NCBI GenBank assembly: GCA_013396755.1
Contig: VWZF01003190.1
Coordinates: 2,595,050 to 2,659,049 of the forward strand
Reading direction: 5' to 3'
DNA from: Sclerurus mexicanus
Lineage: Eukaryota > Chordata > Aves > Passeriformes > Furnariidae
DNA: 64,000 bases
Shown: in pieces, positions 13,601-25,877 of the stretch
Layout: each line of letters opens with the position of its first letter
Position numbering within the stretch: the first letter of the stretch is position 1
Program-made: the position numbers and the translations under genes
The notes under the pieces: generated by a model
What the model saw: the letters and a program-made list of their open reading frames with translations, nothing else
The model's database searches: none
What the model was told of the DNA's origin: nothing

Positions 13601-14065
13601 GGCTCATGTATTTGAAGATAATTCAGATAACAAATATTTTTTATAAACAGCTGTAGATTTGCTGCAGTCTGGCTGGTGGAAGCTCCTTCTGCTTGCTCTG
13701 GTTGTCTATGTGTAATCACTGTTATAAAATGTTATTCTTGAGCTTCCAAAAAACCTGACACATATGGTTGTTAGACACTCTGCCTGTCACTGGAACCTGA
13801 ATGTTTACACAAATGATCGCGGAAACAGCTATCCCACAAACTTCCATTCCTGTTGAGGAAACATAGCCTAGATAACTGCTAGTGCTTGAGGGAAAGGTTG
13901 AATGAGCAGGCTGGAAATAATGTGATGTTTTATCCATTAGATTCTTCAGGGCTGTGCACTGTCCAGGCTCTGAACTTGGAAATGTCTCAAGGGCATGGTC
14001 AAATCATATTTATGTGTAAAATTTTGCACATACTGCTGGTGTTTTTTTTCCAGCAAAAGAACAGC

Positions 14066-14101
14066 TGTTAACATGTGCAGAAGGCATGTTAACATGTGCA
14101 G
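14066..14101. repeat. Short tandem duplication (15-base motif, period 21)
   Basis: TGTTAACATGTGCAG occurs at 14066-14080 and again exactly at 14087-14101, and contains the palindrome TGTTAACA. It is probably a slippage or microhomology duplication. Confidence 0.85.
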
Positions 14102-14489
14102 CCTGGAAATAAGGTCTGGAGGTCACCTACCCTACTTGTGCCTTTTCATACTCTGCATTAGGTCCCTCCTTGCTTAGTACACATCTTTCCTTGTACCACT
14201 TTGTAACTGGGCATCATGTCAGGCTGGTAGACTGACAAGATTACAGTCAGCCAAAGGATCACATACCAGTTCAGACATGTGACATCAGAGCACATATTCA
14301 AACAACTCTCAGGCTTTCATGTTCTCTGTTCTCTGAATGATTTCTGATCCATCTTTTAATCCTAATTTGGCTTGTCAAAAGGCAACATAAGAAGAAATTT
14401 TCACATTTGGCATAATGCAACGACTGTGTGAGCTTAAGAGAGCATGCACGTTGCTGTGATATGGCCTAAGGAAGGAGGATGAGCCAGAG

Positions 14490-14640
14490 GTTTGACAATT
14501 ATCCTGCAACTTGTGTCACACTGTAGCCAAATTTTCTCTGTAGTTTTAAGCAGGTCATTTAGCCTTCCCTGAATCTCATTTCCCAACAGTAAAATCTAAT
14601 GCCCATGATAGAAAGATACCATAAGGATAAGTAGTTAACC
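14490..14640 (+). repeat. MIR-like ancient SINE fragment
   Basis: TTTTAAGCAGGTCATTTAGC followed by CTTCCCTGAATCTCATTT and an AGTAAAAT stretch tracks the MIR core and 3' region, in which 'gggcaagtcacttaacctc' is followed by 'tgagcctcagtttcctcatctgtaaaat'. The downstream ATGATAGAAAGATACCATAAGGATAA also fits the LINE2-derived MIR tail. The copy is diverged, as expected for an amniote-age SINE. This comes from recalled consensus; limits are approximate. Confidence 0.5.
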
Positions 14641-17600
14641 ACTGCAGCATAAACTACTCCAGTTTAATGAAGAATTTTGATAACCCAACATTTCACCTTT
14701 CCGTATAACTAGGAAAAAGGACAAATGTTTAATGAAGAATTTAGATGTTCAAAATTTGCTTGTTCTGTGAATCAGAAGGAGAGTCAAAATGTTGACACTT
14801 TTTGCAAAAGGAATTGCTTTCTGAATCTTGGCTTTGGAAACAGTCCACTGATCAGACTGTTTCAAACCTCCAAAGCTCAGACAGCTCTTGGGGCTGCAAG
14901 CTCTGAGGCACTCACTTGGCTGGCTGCTCCAGGCTTGTGGAGCCAGTAAACTCTGGGGATCCTGGCTCTGAAGTATTTAAAATGACTTATTTGAACTCAG
15001 GCTCCCGGTAGCCTGTCAAGCAAGTTATTGAGAAGATGTGCAAGCTGGAAGGAGTTCAAATGGGCTTAGATTTTTTTTAAGTGCCTGGTAAACTAGACTC
15101 TATTGGATTGTGTTTTTTTTCAGGGCAATATTTTTGTAATTACATCGTTTTTATGGCACACTCTGGTTTAGGTGAGTAGAAAAATTCCAACAAACCAAAA
15201 TTCATTAGTGTTTTACTGATTAGATCTGTTCAAATGGCAATGGGATATTATGTTAGTGTGACTATATATGTTTTAAGGAGAAATGCTGGTCACTAAAACT
15301 GTCTCTTCTCTGGGAATCCTGGGAAGTTGCATTTTAATGGTTCTCAGCCAGCAGAATCCACATATCATGTTTCTCAGTACAGCCTGCCTAACTTAACTAC
15401 AGAAGATGCTTCTGAAAGATCTACTTCTGAAAGTTCTATGCAAAACCCAGCCCTACCTCTTATACCATGGATAAATTTGACTTTTTAAAACACAAGATTT
15501 ATCAACCTTTTGTACTATTGCTTCCTAACTAAACTCCATTATCTGAATTAATTAAAAATTAGTATAATTTCTAAATACTTCAGAACACCTATGAAAATAA
15601 ACTTCTTTTTGGTTGTTTTTACATTTTGTGACTACTTGGAAACTATTCCTCAGACCCACAGGTAAAGAAGGAGGTTTAAAACTTACACACTTCATAGAGT
15701 TTCAGATGCAGTGGGATTCTGTATTGTTCTCTCCTTTAATTCAAAATATATTTATTTTTCTTGATGTCATTTGCTGTTTAGCAGTTAGAAAGAGCCAGCT
15801 CTGCAGAAAACAGTAACTAATTTCAACTGTCCCATGCCAGAAGTTCTGAGGGATAAATTAAGCCTTAAATCTTTTGAGCATGCAAGTTAAGCTGAATGAG
15901 CTGTGGAGTGGGGCTGGCTGGATGCATCAAGCTGCTGCAGGTACTTTTCTCTATTCCTGGTTTGTGGCAGGAGATTTCTAGGGTTGGCATGTGGAACAGC
16001 TTCATGGCTAGATCATGGACATGTGGGAAGTGTCTCTCTCCCTCACCTTTGGAGATCCTCAAACTTCTTGTGGGTTCTGAGGATTGAATTTGTCTTGTAA
16101 ATTCTAATTTTTATCTGATATAAACCCATATATTTTCACAATATTCCAGAAAATTACTTTTAAGTCCAATTATTCCTTTCTGCAGTTTATGGCAGCAAAA
16201 TGAAGCGATGTAAATAGTTAGCATTGCTTTTTTGGCAAAAGAATGGATGGGGTTCCTAGGGTATAATAGATTAATTGAATTATTAGCATATGAATGTTCT
16301 TGCACTGACATTGTAGGCTGATGTTTTTTGTAAGAGAAGGGTCATGAGCTCAGTGTTGTTTTGAAGAGTCATTGGAGCATAATGCAGTTATTAATTTTAT
16401 GTCCTATGTAAATTTAAGATGGAAAATAGCTCCCTTAATGTTTTCTACTAGAGAAATATTGGAAAAAATATGACATTATGCAGATGACTGATTGATGACA
16501 ATTTTGCATTTAAAAAACCTTGTGTGAATTTGACTGGCATTAAATGTTATTTAGTTGTTGAATAATAGGAGAGGTGGTTTATATAACTGCTCTGAATAAC
16601 AAACTGAGAGGGGGCACCAAAAACTTCACATTGGGACCCAGCTTTGCAGGTTATTAAGTGCTGTGCAGTTACACTGAATATAGTAAGATTCTGTGATCCC
16701 AACTTTTTAAGAGAATATTTACTGTTTTCCTTGAGAAACCATTGTAAGCATGAAAAGGGAAATTTATCCTCAGATATCTTCCACACTGTGAAGCTCACAT
16801 GGATTCAATAGTCATCATCAGTATTGTACAGTCTTTTGCCACTTGCCTGAAGAATGAATTCCTATTAGGGAAAAACCTAACTGACACATTAGACAGGGCT
16901 TGTGCTGTCTGCCTTTGTTTATATCTCTAAAGACAAAGGAAGGTGTGATTACAGCCCCAGTAAATGACTATTTTATGACTGTAATGCTCTGCTCAGAGTG
17001 TCTGTAAGCATGCTGAGTTCTGCTGCTGCCCATCTTTTGCCAGAGTAGCTGCTCCACAGACAGCCACAGTGTTTGCAGGAGGCAGCCCATCCAGTCATGC
17101 CTGCCAGCATACTTGAGCTTCTACCCTCCCTCGTGACATTCAAATTTTTTTCTGGCTGAGTCTAAGTCTGTGTTGTGACTTTCGCAGTTACAAGCCACTG
17201 ACTTTTGAAACATGGCTTACCTGACAGTGACCATGTTGGTGCGAAAAGTTGTGTCCATATGTCCACGTGGTGGCTTGGCTTAGGGGACCGAAACAGCTCT
17301 GAGGAAGCCAGACTGATTGCAGATGGATGGGCAGTTACCTGGACTTCCCAGAACTTTGTAAATGTGTCTGTTAATAAAAAGCCAGCTTTGTTTTCCAGGC
17401 AGGAATTATTTTCTTTCACTACCCAATATGTTATTTCTCAAAAACATGTATCACCAGGAGGAAGACCAGTCTGTGATTCTATAAACTCATTTTATTAAAG
17501 TTGTGTAATATTCACATGGTTTAACTGTGTATTCAATAGTTACTGTCTCTAAGTCAGTTTGTGTCATCTAAGAATATCTACTCCACACTATCTTTCATTG

Positions 17601-17888
17601 AAAAAAGATGCTTGCAAAAGTTTACTTGCACAGTTAAAGAGACATTTTTTATGATTCTTTAAAATCTGGATGTTATAGTCTAATTTTGTCAGATGCTGCT
17701 CTAAAATTGTAAAGTTAAAATGGTGATATCATCAGCCTTGAGAACATCTCGATGAATTAAACATGCTGCAGCTGCAGAGTTTGCTTTAGATGTCTGCAAC
17801 AATGACTGGATTAAAGCTACTGTAAACATAAAGATCCAAAGTTTGTAATATTGATTTTCAATGTGCTCTCTACAACAGAAAAGATGTA

Positions 17889-18189
17889 GCTGGGTGAGCG
17901 TTGGCCTTTTCACCCAAGCAAATAGCGATAGGATGAGAGGACATAGTCTTAAGCTGCACCAGGGCAGGTTTAGGTTGGACATTATGATGAAATTCTTCAC
18001 AGAATGGGTGGTTAGATAGAATTGGACTGGGCTGCCCACAGAGGTGGTGGACTCACCATACCTGGGGGTGTTTAAGAAAAGACTGGACATGGCACTCAGT
18101 GTCATGGTCTAGTTGCCATGGTGGTGTTCAGTCACAGGTTGGAGTCAATAATCTCATAGGTCTTTTCCAACCTAGTTGATTCTGTGATT
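17889..18189 (+). mobile_element. CR1 LINE, 3'-truncated tail copy (non-autonomous remnant)
   Basis: The segment follows the avian CR1 3' end in order: GATAGGATGAGAGGACATAG, then GGTTTAGGTTGGACATTA, GGGCTGCCCACAGAGGTGG, GGCACTCAGTGTCATGGTCT and the diagnostic GGTCTTTTCCAACCTAGTTG, ending in GATTCTGTGATT. It covers the end of the reverse-transcriptase ORF2 and the 3' UTR. The 5' end is truncated, as usual for CR1, which does not leave clear target-site duplications. The 134-codon reverse-strand open frame at 17701-18105 is an antisense shadow of this copy. It is strong evidence for a bird or close archosaur genome. Confidence 0.95.
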
Positions 18190-21100
18190 ACTATAATTAA
18201 ACACTGAGTCATTGTAAGCAGTTGCACATACTTTCATTTATTTTCCAACTCTTCTTTCCCTCAGGAAAGTGGAAATTGCATATGTGATTTGGGTGAGTTG
18301 TTCTTTTTGCACCTGGCCTATTTTTAGGAATGAAGAATTGAAATCTACTTTTCTTACCTCGAATTTTAAGAAAAACCCCAAAACATTAAATTAAATGAAA
18401 AAATTATTATGCATTTTCTTCTAAACTGTGCTTGCCCTCAGTGTTCTCTTAGCATTTTAAGTGTTTCACATACAGCATATGATTGTTCATTTTTACAAAA
18501 GTTGCATGTAACTCATGTATATATTTAGCTAAATCTAATCTCTTCATATAGGAAGCTGTACATCTAACACAAAGATAAATGTACCTAATTGTTGTTTCCT
18601 TTGCTTGGTGTGTTTTTTGAGCAGTTCAGTGAAACCTTTTTTGCTAATGAAAAGTGATCTCTCAAAATGCATAAGTAGATGCAGGTCCTGAATATTTTGA
18701 CTACAGTTTTTTATTCATTTTAATTTCTAGGGCAATACAGAGCCAGCCATTTTCAGTTGTTTCAATGCAATTGTTGAGTCTGTGTGCTGGCGTAAGTTAT
18801 TGAATGTGGGTCTCATAATTAATTAATTGAGAAGAAGCTAGGTGGAGAGGAAGCTGGAAAAGGAAAGATCCAAGGGCCAGAGAGGAAAAAAGGGCTCATG
18901 GAGTGGGAATCAGATTGGGAAGCCTGTGGTGGATGTACAGATTTGGTAAGGAAGTGCAGAGTGGCTGGAAAAAGTCAGGGGAATGGAAAGGATATATTTA
19001 ATTAGCAGCTGCCTTGTGGAATCTGGGTTAGTTGAAGAGACTGAGAAAGGGCACAAAAAAAATGACAGAGAAGAGATTTGTGTGGAGGTTTGATGGACTG
19101 AAAAATATATTAAATTCATCAGGCTAATGCTCTAAGCTGGCAACAAGAAATGGGTAAACTTTCAATTGCCCCAAATAACTAAGTAAACCATGCGTATCTC
19201 GCTCAACTCTGAATATGGCTTGAGTGGAGTCTCGAGTTACATTAGAAATCTGAGGGGAGGAATCAACAACTTTATATAGGGAAGCAGTGAAGAGAGGGAG
19301 CTAGAGGAAATACAGATTATAAAAGCTCTATTTCCTGAGACTGACTGATCCCACATTGTCCTGCAACTCAAGATTGTGTCAGTGCTGTCAGCAAATATTT
19401 GTTAGCCCCATAGCACAATATACTTCCTGCCCAGTGAACAAAGCCTAAGAATCTTACAGGATTTGAAGTAAACAATATTTCTTTGAAGAAAAAGAAGTCT
19501 CTATGCATATACGCAGGAAAATTGAACTAAGGTTAAAAATCAACCACATTCTGGGATTTCTTAAATTGCATGTCTTTGATTTTGCAATCTCAATAATAGT
19601 CTTCTGAAGTGGCTTGTTTATAATAATCCCATATGAATTACTCTCAACTGAGTTTCATAAAATCCAGGATTCTGCATATTTCTTGTTTCATTCACTCATA
19701 TGAGGCTTTATAAGGCAAAATACAATAAACCAAATTAGCAGCATTTGACAAGCTGAAGATACTGTAAATAACATAGAGTAAAACATGAGTATAGTTACAG
19801 TGAAAAAGGAAATAGTCCCTGTGAATATTTTTAAGGACTTTGTGATAATACAGATGTTGTCAGAGAACTGCAGGGGGCAATAAATTTTTGTTCTGATTTT
19901 GTTTACAACAATGTGCTATTTAACATGTTAAAATTTTTGCCTGGGTTGTCAGATATGAAGTTTCAAGTTTCTTTTCATTTTGTGTGCCCCAAACCGAAAA
20001 CATATTATTGGAATTTGAATGGAAATATATTATGCTCTTTATTTATTGTGGAATGCTTTCAATTATTAGAATTGTAATTGGAAATTGGATGCATAGCAAT
20101 GTAATGTTTCACAACAAAAAAACCACACATCAGTAATTTTAAAAAGAGACTAGTTCCATTTTATGTACAGCATGGTCTTGTTCACAAACTAAATTTTAGT
20201 AAGTAGAAAAAGTGCTTGTTCTGTTAAATCAACAGATAATGTTTTTCAATATTTTTTGAAGTGTCAGTGCTTCAGCATTAGTCTTTTTCTTTCTCCATTA
20301 AAACTACTTGAAATAAGTAGATTTCATGTAGCAAACATGAAGATATTTTATTACACCATGTTATGGAATAGTTAGTAGGGTAAGTGCCTAGAATATCCTA
20401 GTATTAGCCTGATTATTTTATTTTACTTGTTTAATTTATTGTTTACTCTTCAGAAATTTAATATCAATAAACCTCTAACTAGAATAGAGACAAGTTTAAG
20501 AGAAACATTCCAGTCTGGTGTTTCTGATTAAAAGCACAGGACATGTCCAGTAGTAAAATGAAATGAGAATTTATGATTCTGGCTTCTATTACCTTCAAAA
20601 ATTATTAATGCCCAGAATTATTAGAATAAATTTTACCGCATTTTTTTGCATCAGTGCCATTACACGTGATTTTGCCTGAGGGTGTTGAGTCAATGGATAA
20701 TGCTCATAATACTGCTTTTTCAATCATAGTTTGTTATAATGTCATTTCAAAGAGTAATTTTTTTCTCCCTTGATTTATTTATCATCTCATTTGTTGCTGG
20801 ATTAGGAACAGATTAGTTTTTATTTTAAAGCAGGCATGGTGATGTGAATATTACTACAGAAAATACCAGTTAACTAAAAAACTATTATCAGAGGGACTTC
20901 AGGTTATTTGCTGCCAAAAATGTTATGATACTATCAAATGGAAAATGCATAGTGTCTACACAGTGTTGTGGAATATTATTATTGAACTTGATGACATACT
21001 TCACATTTCTAGCACAATTAGTACTTCAGCATTAATAATTATAATAAAATTGTGCTGTTGATAGTCTCATTCATAAGCATAGCATAAATATTTAGTAAAA

Positions 21101-21593
21101 TGTCTAATTAGAAGCAGAGAAAAAAAATTACCAATAGTCAGTCTTAAAACCAAACCTCTCCAAAAAATCCAAATGAAAAGATTGGGCAAAAGAAGGAAGG
21201 AAAAACACCTGAAAGTTGTTAGTAATATTGTTTAGTAAAGTACTAGAAGACAGATGCTCAGATATAATAACAACCCACAAAATGTAAAAAATGTGTGTTG
21301 ACCATAACGAAGCTAAATACTGATAGGTAATTACTGCACACTTCCTTAGGGCTTGAATCTGTCATGGATTTTTTCATCAAGCAGTGTTGTCTGACTGACT
21401 GGTGATGGAATGAGATGCTGTCCCTCTCAGGCTGGATAGCAGTATGACTATCAGGACCATGGAGAAGATTCATTTTTCCATGGTACTTTCTGGCAGCACT
21501 CATACTACACAAGGCAATAATTGGATTCAGTGCTTTGAGAGCTCTTATATAATGACAGGATTGTATGCATTTTTAGCTGGAAATTGCTTTACT

Positions 21594-21634
21594 TAGCCTT
21601 TCCCCCCCCCTTTACTTCCTCCCCTCCCTCTCCA
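21594..21634 (+). repeat. Pyrimidine-rich tract with C9 run
   Basis: A C9 run at 21602-21610 is followed by mixed C/T sequence without purines except for one A. It is simple low-complexity sequence; homopurine-homopyrimidine tracts can form triplexes, but nothing else here points to a role. Confidence 0.8.
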
Positions 21635-23312
21635 TAAAATCATTTTTCTCGCTGTGAAAGTTACTGATTATAGTGATTCTTGTTAGCACTTTGTATACCC
21701 TAATGAATCAGCTAGAGATTTCAGAGAAGTAGCTTCTATTTTATGGATTGGTGTTGTGTTGTATTCCCAGTTTCATTGTAGATTGAAGGCACTCAACCTC
21801 ATATCACTCAGTGCACTGCAGGAATTTATGCAGGGTTTTCCATAATGCTTTCTCTACAGTTGTTTTACAAAATTCTGTGCCTATAACAGGTGTAAAATTG
21901 CAAAGCTATTTGGTACACTAAAGCTCAGAGATTTATGTTTTTCACCGAAGTTGGATAACATTCATTCTTGTAAAGTTAACAGTAGCTAGATGAGGAGGAA
22001 GAGAAAATAGCTGGCTTCCTGACCAGTGTTTGCAAAACATACTTTCATCTTGGTCATTGCAAGTCAATAAAGAGGGAATGGAGCTGGTTGCAATGCGGAA
22101 GGTAGGCTGCATGGCACAACGTGACAGACCTGAATGACAGATGGAAATACTGTATTGATGCCTTCACCCATTATAGATGGATCAAGTTGGCGCAAATCCA
22201 TCTGTTGAAAAGAAATAGAATCATAGGCCCTGTGGTTTAACATTGATACCACCAAATTCTGTTACTGTTGTCAATAATTTTTAAGTGCCGATGGCAGCAC
22301 CGCGTTCCTCTTAGTTATTTTAGTAAAAATCTCTACATACTACCATGCGTATTCCATTTTGACGTGCAGCATACAAATCACAGGGCACTCCTGTTTAGGG
22401 TGGTGCTCAGTGACTGAAGTTCTACATGGCGAGGGTATAAAATAGCATGGAGCTAAGTGTTTAGGGAAGATTCTAAAGAAATATGCTTGGGAAAGGCTAT
22501 GTTGCACTCACACCTCTTGTATTCTTATAAATCATACTAAGCAAGTAATGATGCTTGTCTTCAGGTTAGTAAACTCAAATATAGGCAGAAACACATAATA
22601 ATGATCTCAGCAAAATGCTACTTTTCTTTGAAATCAGTTCCTTGCCACTGTTCTGGAGAGTGATCATGCATTTTTTCATAGGTTTTCTGTTAGGTTTCTT
22701 CAGACCTTGTGGCTTATACCTTTTAGAGTTACGAGCTGCACCAGTTAATCCACAAGATCGGTCCGCAAGAAATCACTCCAGAAAGTGTTTGCTTTTGATA
22801 ATGAGGAAGGTGGATGAAGGAAAATATATCTTTTTGTAACCAAACAAGTTTTGAACAGGAAATGATTGAAACACTTGAAGTTTCCAACATCCTTCCTCAC
22901 CCTCCCTTGCAGCTGCATCACTTTGCAGGCTAAACAGACAGGTTAATGCTTTTCATTCAATCTGCTGCAGGTCTTTATTAGGACTAAATTTGTGTGGTTC
23001 TGTGAATTTTGGCTTGAGTAAAATGTTCTGACTCATTATACTAGAGATTTTAGCCTGAATTTGCATATACCTGGAAAAAAAACCAATTTAGAAATGTCTG
23101 AACTAAAATTCTACTGAAAATTTCACTACTTTCTTCAGTTTTACCTCCCTGTCTTATGTGTTACACTCATTCTCTCATATGAAAGGGCTGAACTGCATGT
23201 TCAGTATTGTAAGAAGTGTTAGCATAGGAGGCACCATTAGGAGGTCATGTCAAGTCAATCATTCAGTAACTCCTCCATCCTGGTTTGGCTTTAGTCTTTT
23301 TGTCACCTCTCC

Positions 23313-23578
23313 TAACTTAATTGTCAATAAATAGAATCTCCAATTAGCTGTGTCATGGAGTGAATTTGGATAATTTTTCATCCANTTACTTATTTTTAGA
23401 AAACACTGCTAGCATCTCCATATGTGTGATTCCAGGATAGACCTAATTGAATTTGATGGGGATCAAGGATATATACAACTCAAAGTGTTTATTTTGAGAC
23501 TTGCAATAACTTAATTGTCAATAAATAGAATCTCCAATTAGCTGTGTCATGGAGTGAATTTGGATAATTTTTCATCCA
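23313..23578. repeat. 72-base exact direct repeat bracketing an N; possible assembly fault
   Basis: Positions 23313-23384 and 23507-23578 are identical over 72 bases, with a shift of 194. The first copy ends exactly at the only ambiguous base (N at 23385). Flanks differ on all sides. Exact identity at this length in neutral intronic sequence, coupled to the N, suggests a mis-closed gap or false duplication rather than an old repeat. Confidence 0.93.
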
Positions 23579-25161
23579 TCAGTCTGTATAATCTGATTAC
23601 CTCTCTTCCAACTGGCCTTTCTGAGAGAAGATGTAAGATTCTGAAACAGAACATATGTTCTCCCTGTCTGTATTGTCTTCTCTTGGGCTTTCCTGACTCA
23701 GTTGCTTTGACAGTGATCCTTGTACTTGTCACATCCAAGGATTCCTAGACATCTGCATTCAGCACATTCAATGTTTGGCCTTGAAACTCCAGTTTTTGTT
23801 TGAAAACTATGCTTTCCTTGCCGGAGGTTGACTTTTTTGTGACCTCAGTGTTTTCAAGTTTTCTTTTGATTGTGAGCTAATGGACGTATTCAGGCTAGTG
23901 AGGCAGAACAGGATTCCCAGGTGGAAAGAAGTAGTGAATTTGCATGATTTCAGAAGGCTTGTCTGCTAAGGTTCACCAGAAATCCAGGCAGGTCACAGTA
24001 GTTAAATGAAAAAGCTTGTAGCATTGGGATGTCTTTAAGTTTGCACTGAGACCTTACTTTTCTCCTCCCTGAATTTGTGTATTGTCAGTCACAGGAACTT
24101 CTATCTCTCAAAAATAGGAAGCAAGTGAAATTGTGTAGGTATAAACAATTAGGTGGGTGCCTACAAACTTCTGTTTTTTCAAAATTTTAACAGTTGATGT
24201 AACAACATATTTTTTGCTTTCTGGTCTCTTTGTTCTCTTTCTTTTCTTACCTTTCAGGCAGATCTCATTTCAGTTTTTAAAGAATTTTGTAGTTGCAAGC
24301 CTCGAAACTTTTCCTTGCAATTCTGATCACACAATAAATGAAAATGTGACTAGTTTAAGCTTTCAAATGTCTGTTTATTTCTTTTTCCTCACTATTTTGT
24401 GGGTTAGAAGAAGTTCCTTGGGGCTATTGTCACATATAGTATTTAATAATAATATATCAAGAAACAATTTTACGTACTTCAGCTACTGCTTTAGAAAAAT
24501 TTCAACAATGGTTGTTATAGCATTCATAGAAATTTTCTCATAAAAGTAGTGGTTGTTTGCACCTATTCCAGCTTGTTTGTTTTATTTCTGTGTGCAGTTA
24601 TTTCTAACATCTTCACAGATATGAATTAATTTAATGCTCTATCCATTTATTGTCAGAATCTTGGCTAAATTCAATAAAATACGACCGTTGAGTACAGAGG
24701 GTAGCTGCAGTCAATCTAAGAATTGCAGGAAATGTTACAACAAAAAGATTTCAGTGTACAAAATAGTGAGAAATACCTACATTGCAAAATATACATTATA
24801 AAAGGCTGATCTGGTAAATATAGCAGCTTCCTAAAAGTTTCTGCAGTACTGGTGTGACCTGTGTGCTGGGGTGGTGTATCAACAGTTGTTAGAGCAAAAA
24901 TGGCCCAGTGGCAGAGAACAGAGGATAACACTCAGGTCAGGTAAACATTCAGGAACATTTCCATTGCTAATCATGTGGAAAGTGCTTGCTATTTGACAGA
25001 TTACTTATGTTTCTGCCTTCACAATTCTTTCTGTAAGTTCACTTTATTAATTTAATTAACAGATACTTTTATTTTTTCAAGGATACAAATGCTATTTGAG
25101 CAAGTGGGATCAGAGATAAAGGGAGTGTGAGAAATTTAATGGTTTTGTGCTACCAATTTAA

Positions 25162-25203
25162 TAAGCCATCATAGTACTTTTAATCTAGTAAGCCATCATA
25201 GTA
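25162..25203. repeat. Short direct duplication (15 bases, period 27)
   Basis: TAAGCCATCATAGTA is present at 25162-25176 and 25189-25203, separated by 12 bases. Local slippage or microhomology duplication. Confidence 0.85.
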
Positions 25204-25815
25204 TGTTCTGTCAATTGTGGGTGTGGTGTTATGGTGCTCTGCTTCACTGAATGCCACGGCCTGTCATATCTAAAGAAGGGCTTTCACATCTCAGAAGCTT
25301 TTGCAAGGAATCTAAGCAGCATAATCTTCATTAGTCCCAATTACCTTTAAATAAAAATCTTCAATTGACTTGGCATAAGTGATGACTTGTGAAGATGTTA
25401 CTAAAGTGACAAATATATGTGTAAGAAATTTAAGGTGCACTGTGGTATCTTTTACTACGGCTGATTAAGAAAGTCCTGTTATCATCATCATTCATCTACA
25501 ACTGACTTTACCCACAAAACTTATTTTTAGAATGGACTCTGTCCAAGTACAATGAACAGTTAAGTTCCAAGTTTGCAAATGACAGTCTGTCCTCTTCTTG
25601 TCTGTTGTTCATTTATCATTGTCATGCTTACAGCCTCTGTAATAATTTCAGACATGTAAAGTGATGGGGGTTTAGACTGCTTGGCATTTATCATTCAGTA
25701 TACTGGAAGAACTACAAAGTTAGATATGATTATATTGCCATTGTATTCTAATGATTTTAAAAAGGAAAGGAAATATTAAGGTAATTAAACTGATGTGAAT
25801 AGGCATCACATGTAC

Positions 25816-25877
25816 AACAACATGAAAATCAGTGAGAGAAGATAAAACAACATGAAAATCAGTGAGAGAAGATAAAA
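25816..25877. repeat. Perfect 30-base tandem duplication
   Basis: A 30-base unit beginning ACAACATGAAAATCAGTGAG is present twice head to tail (25816-25845 and 25846-25875), and the match runs on for two bases. Perfect identity implies a recent event, or an allele or assembly difference. Confidence 0.95.

Noticed and set aside
17701..18105. 134-codon reverse-strand open frame as a gene
   Set aside because: Its larger part is antisense to the CR1 3' copy at 17889-18189.
24157..24543. 128-codon plus-strand open frame as a membrane protein
   Set aside because: The hydrophobic look comes from T-rich codons (F, L); it lies in the DNTT intron without promoter, splice or family evidence.
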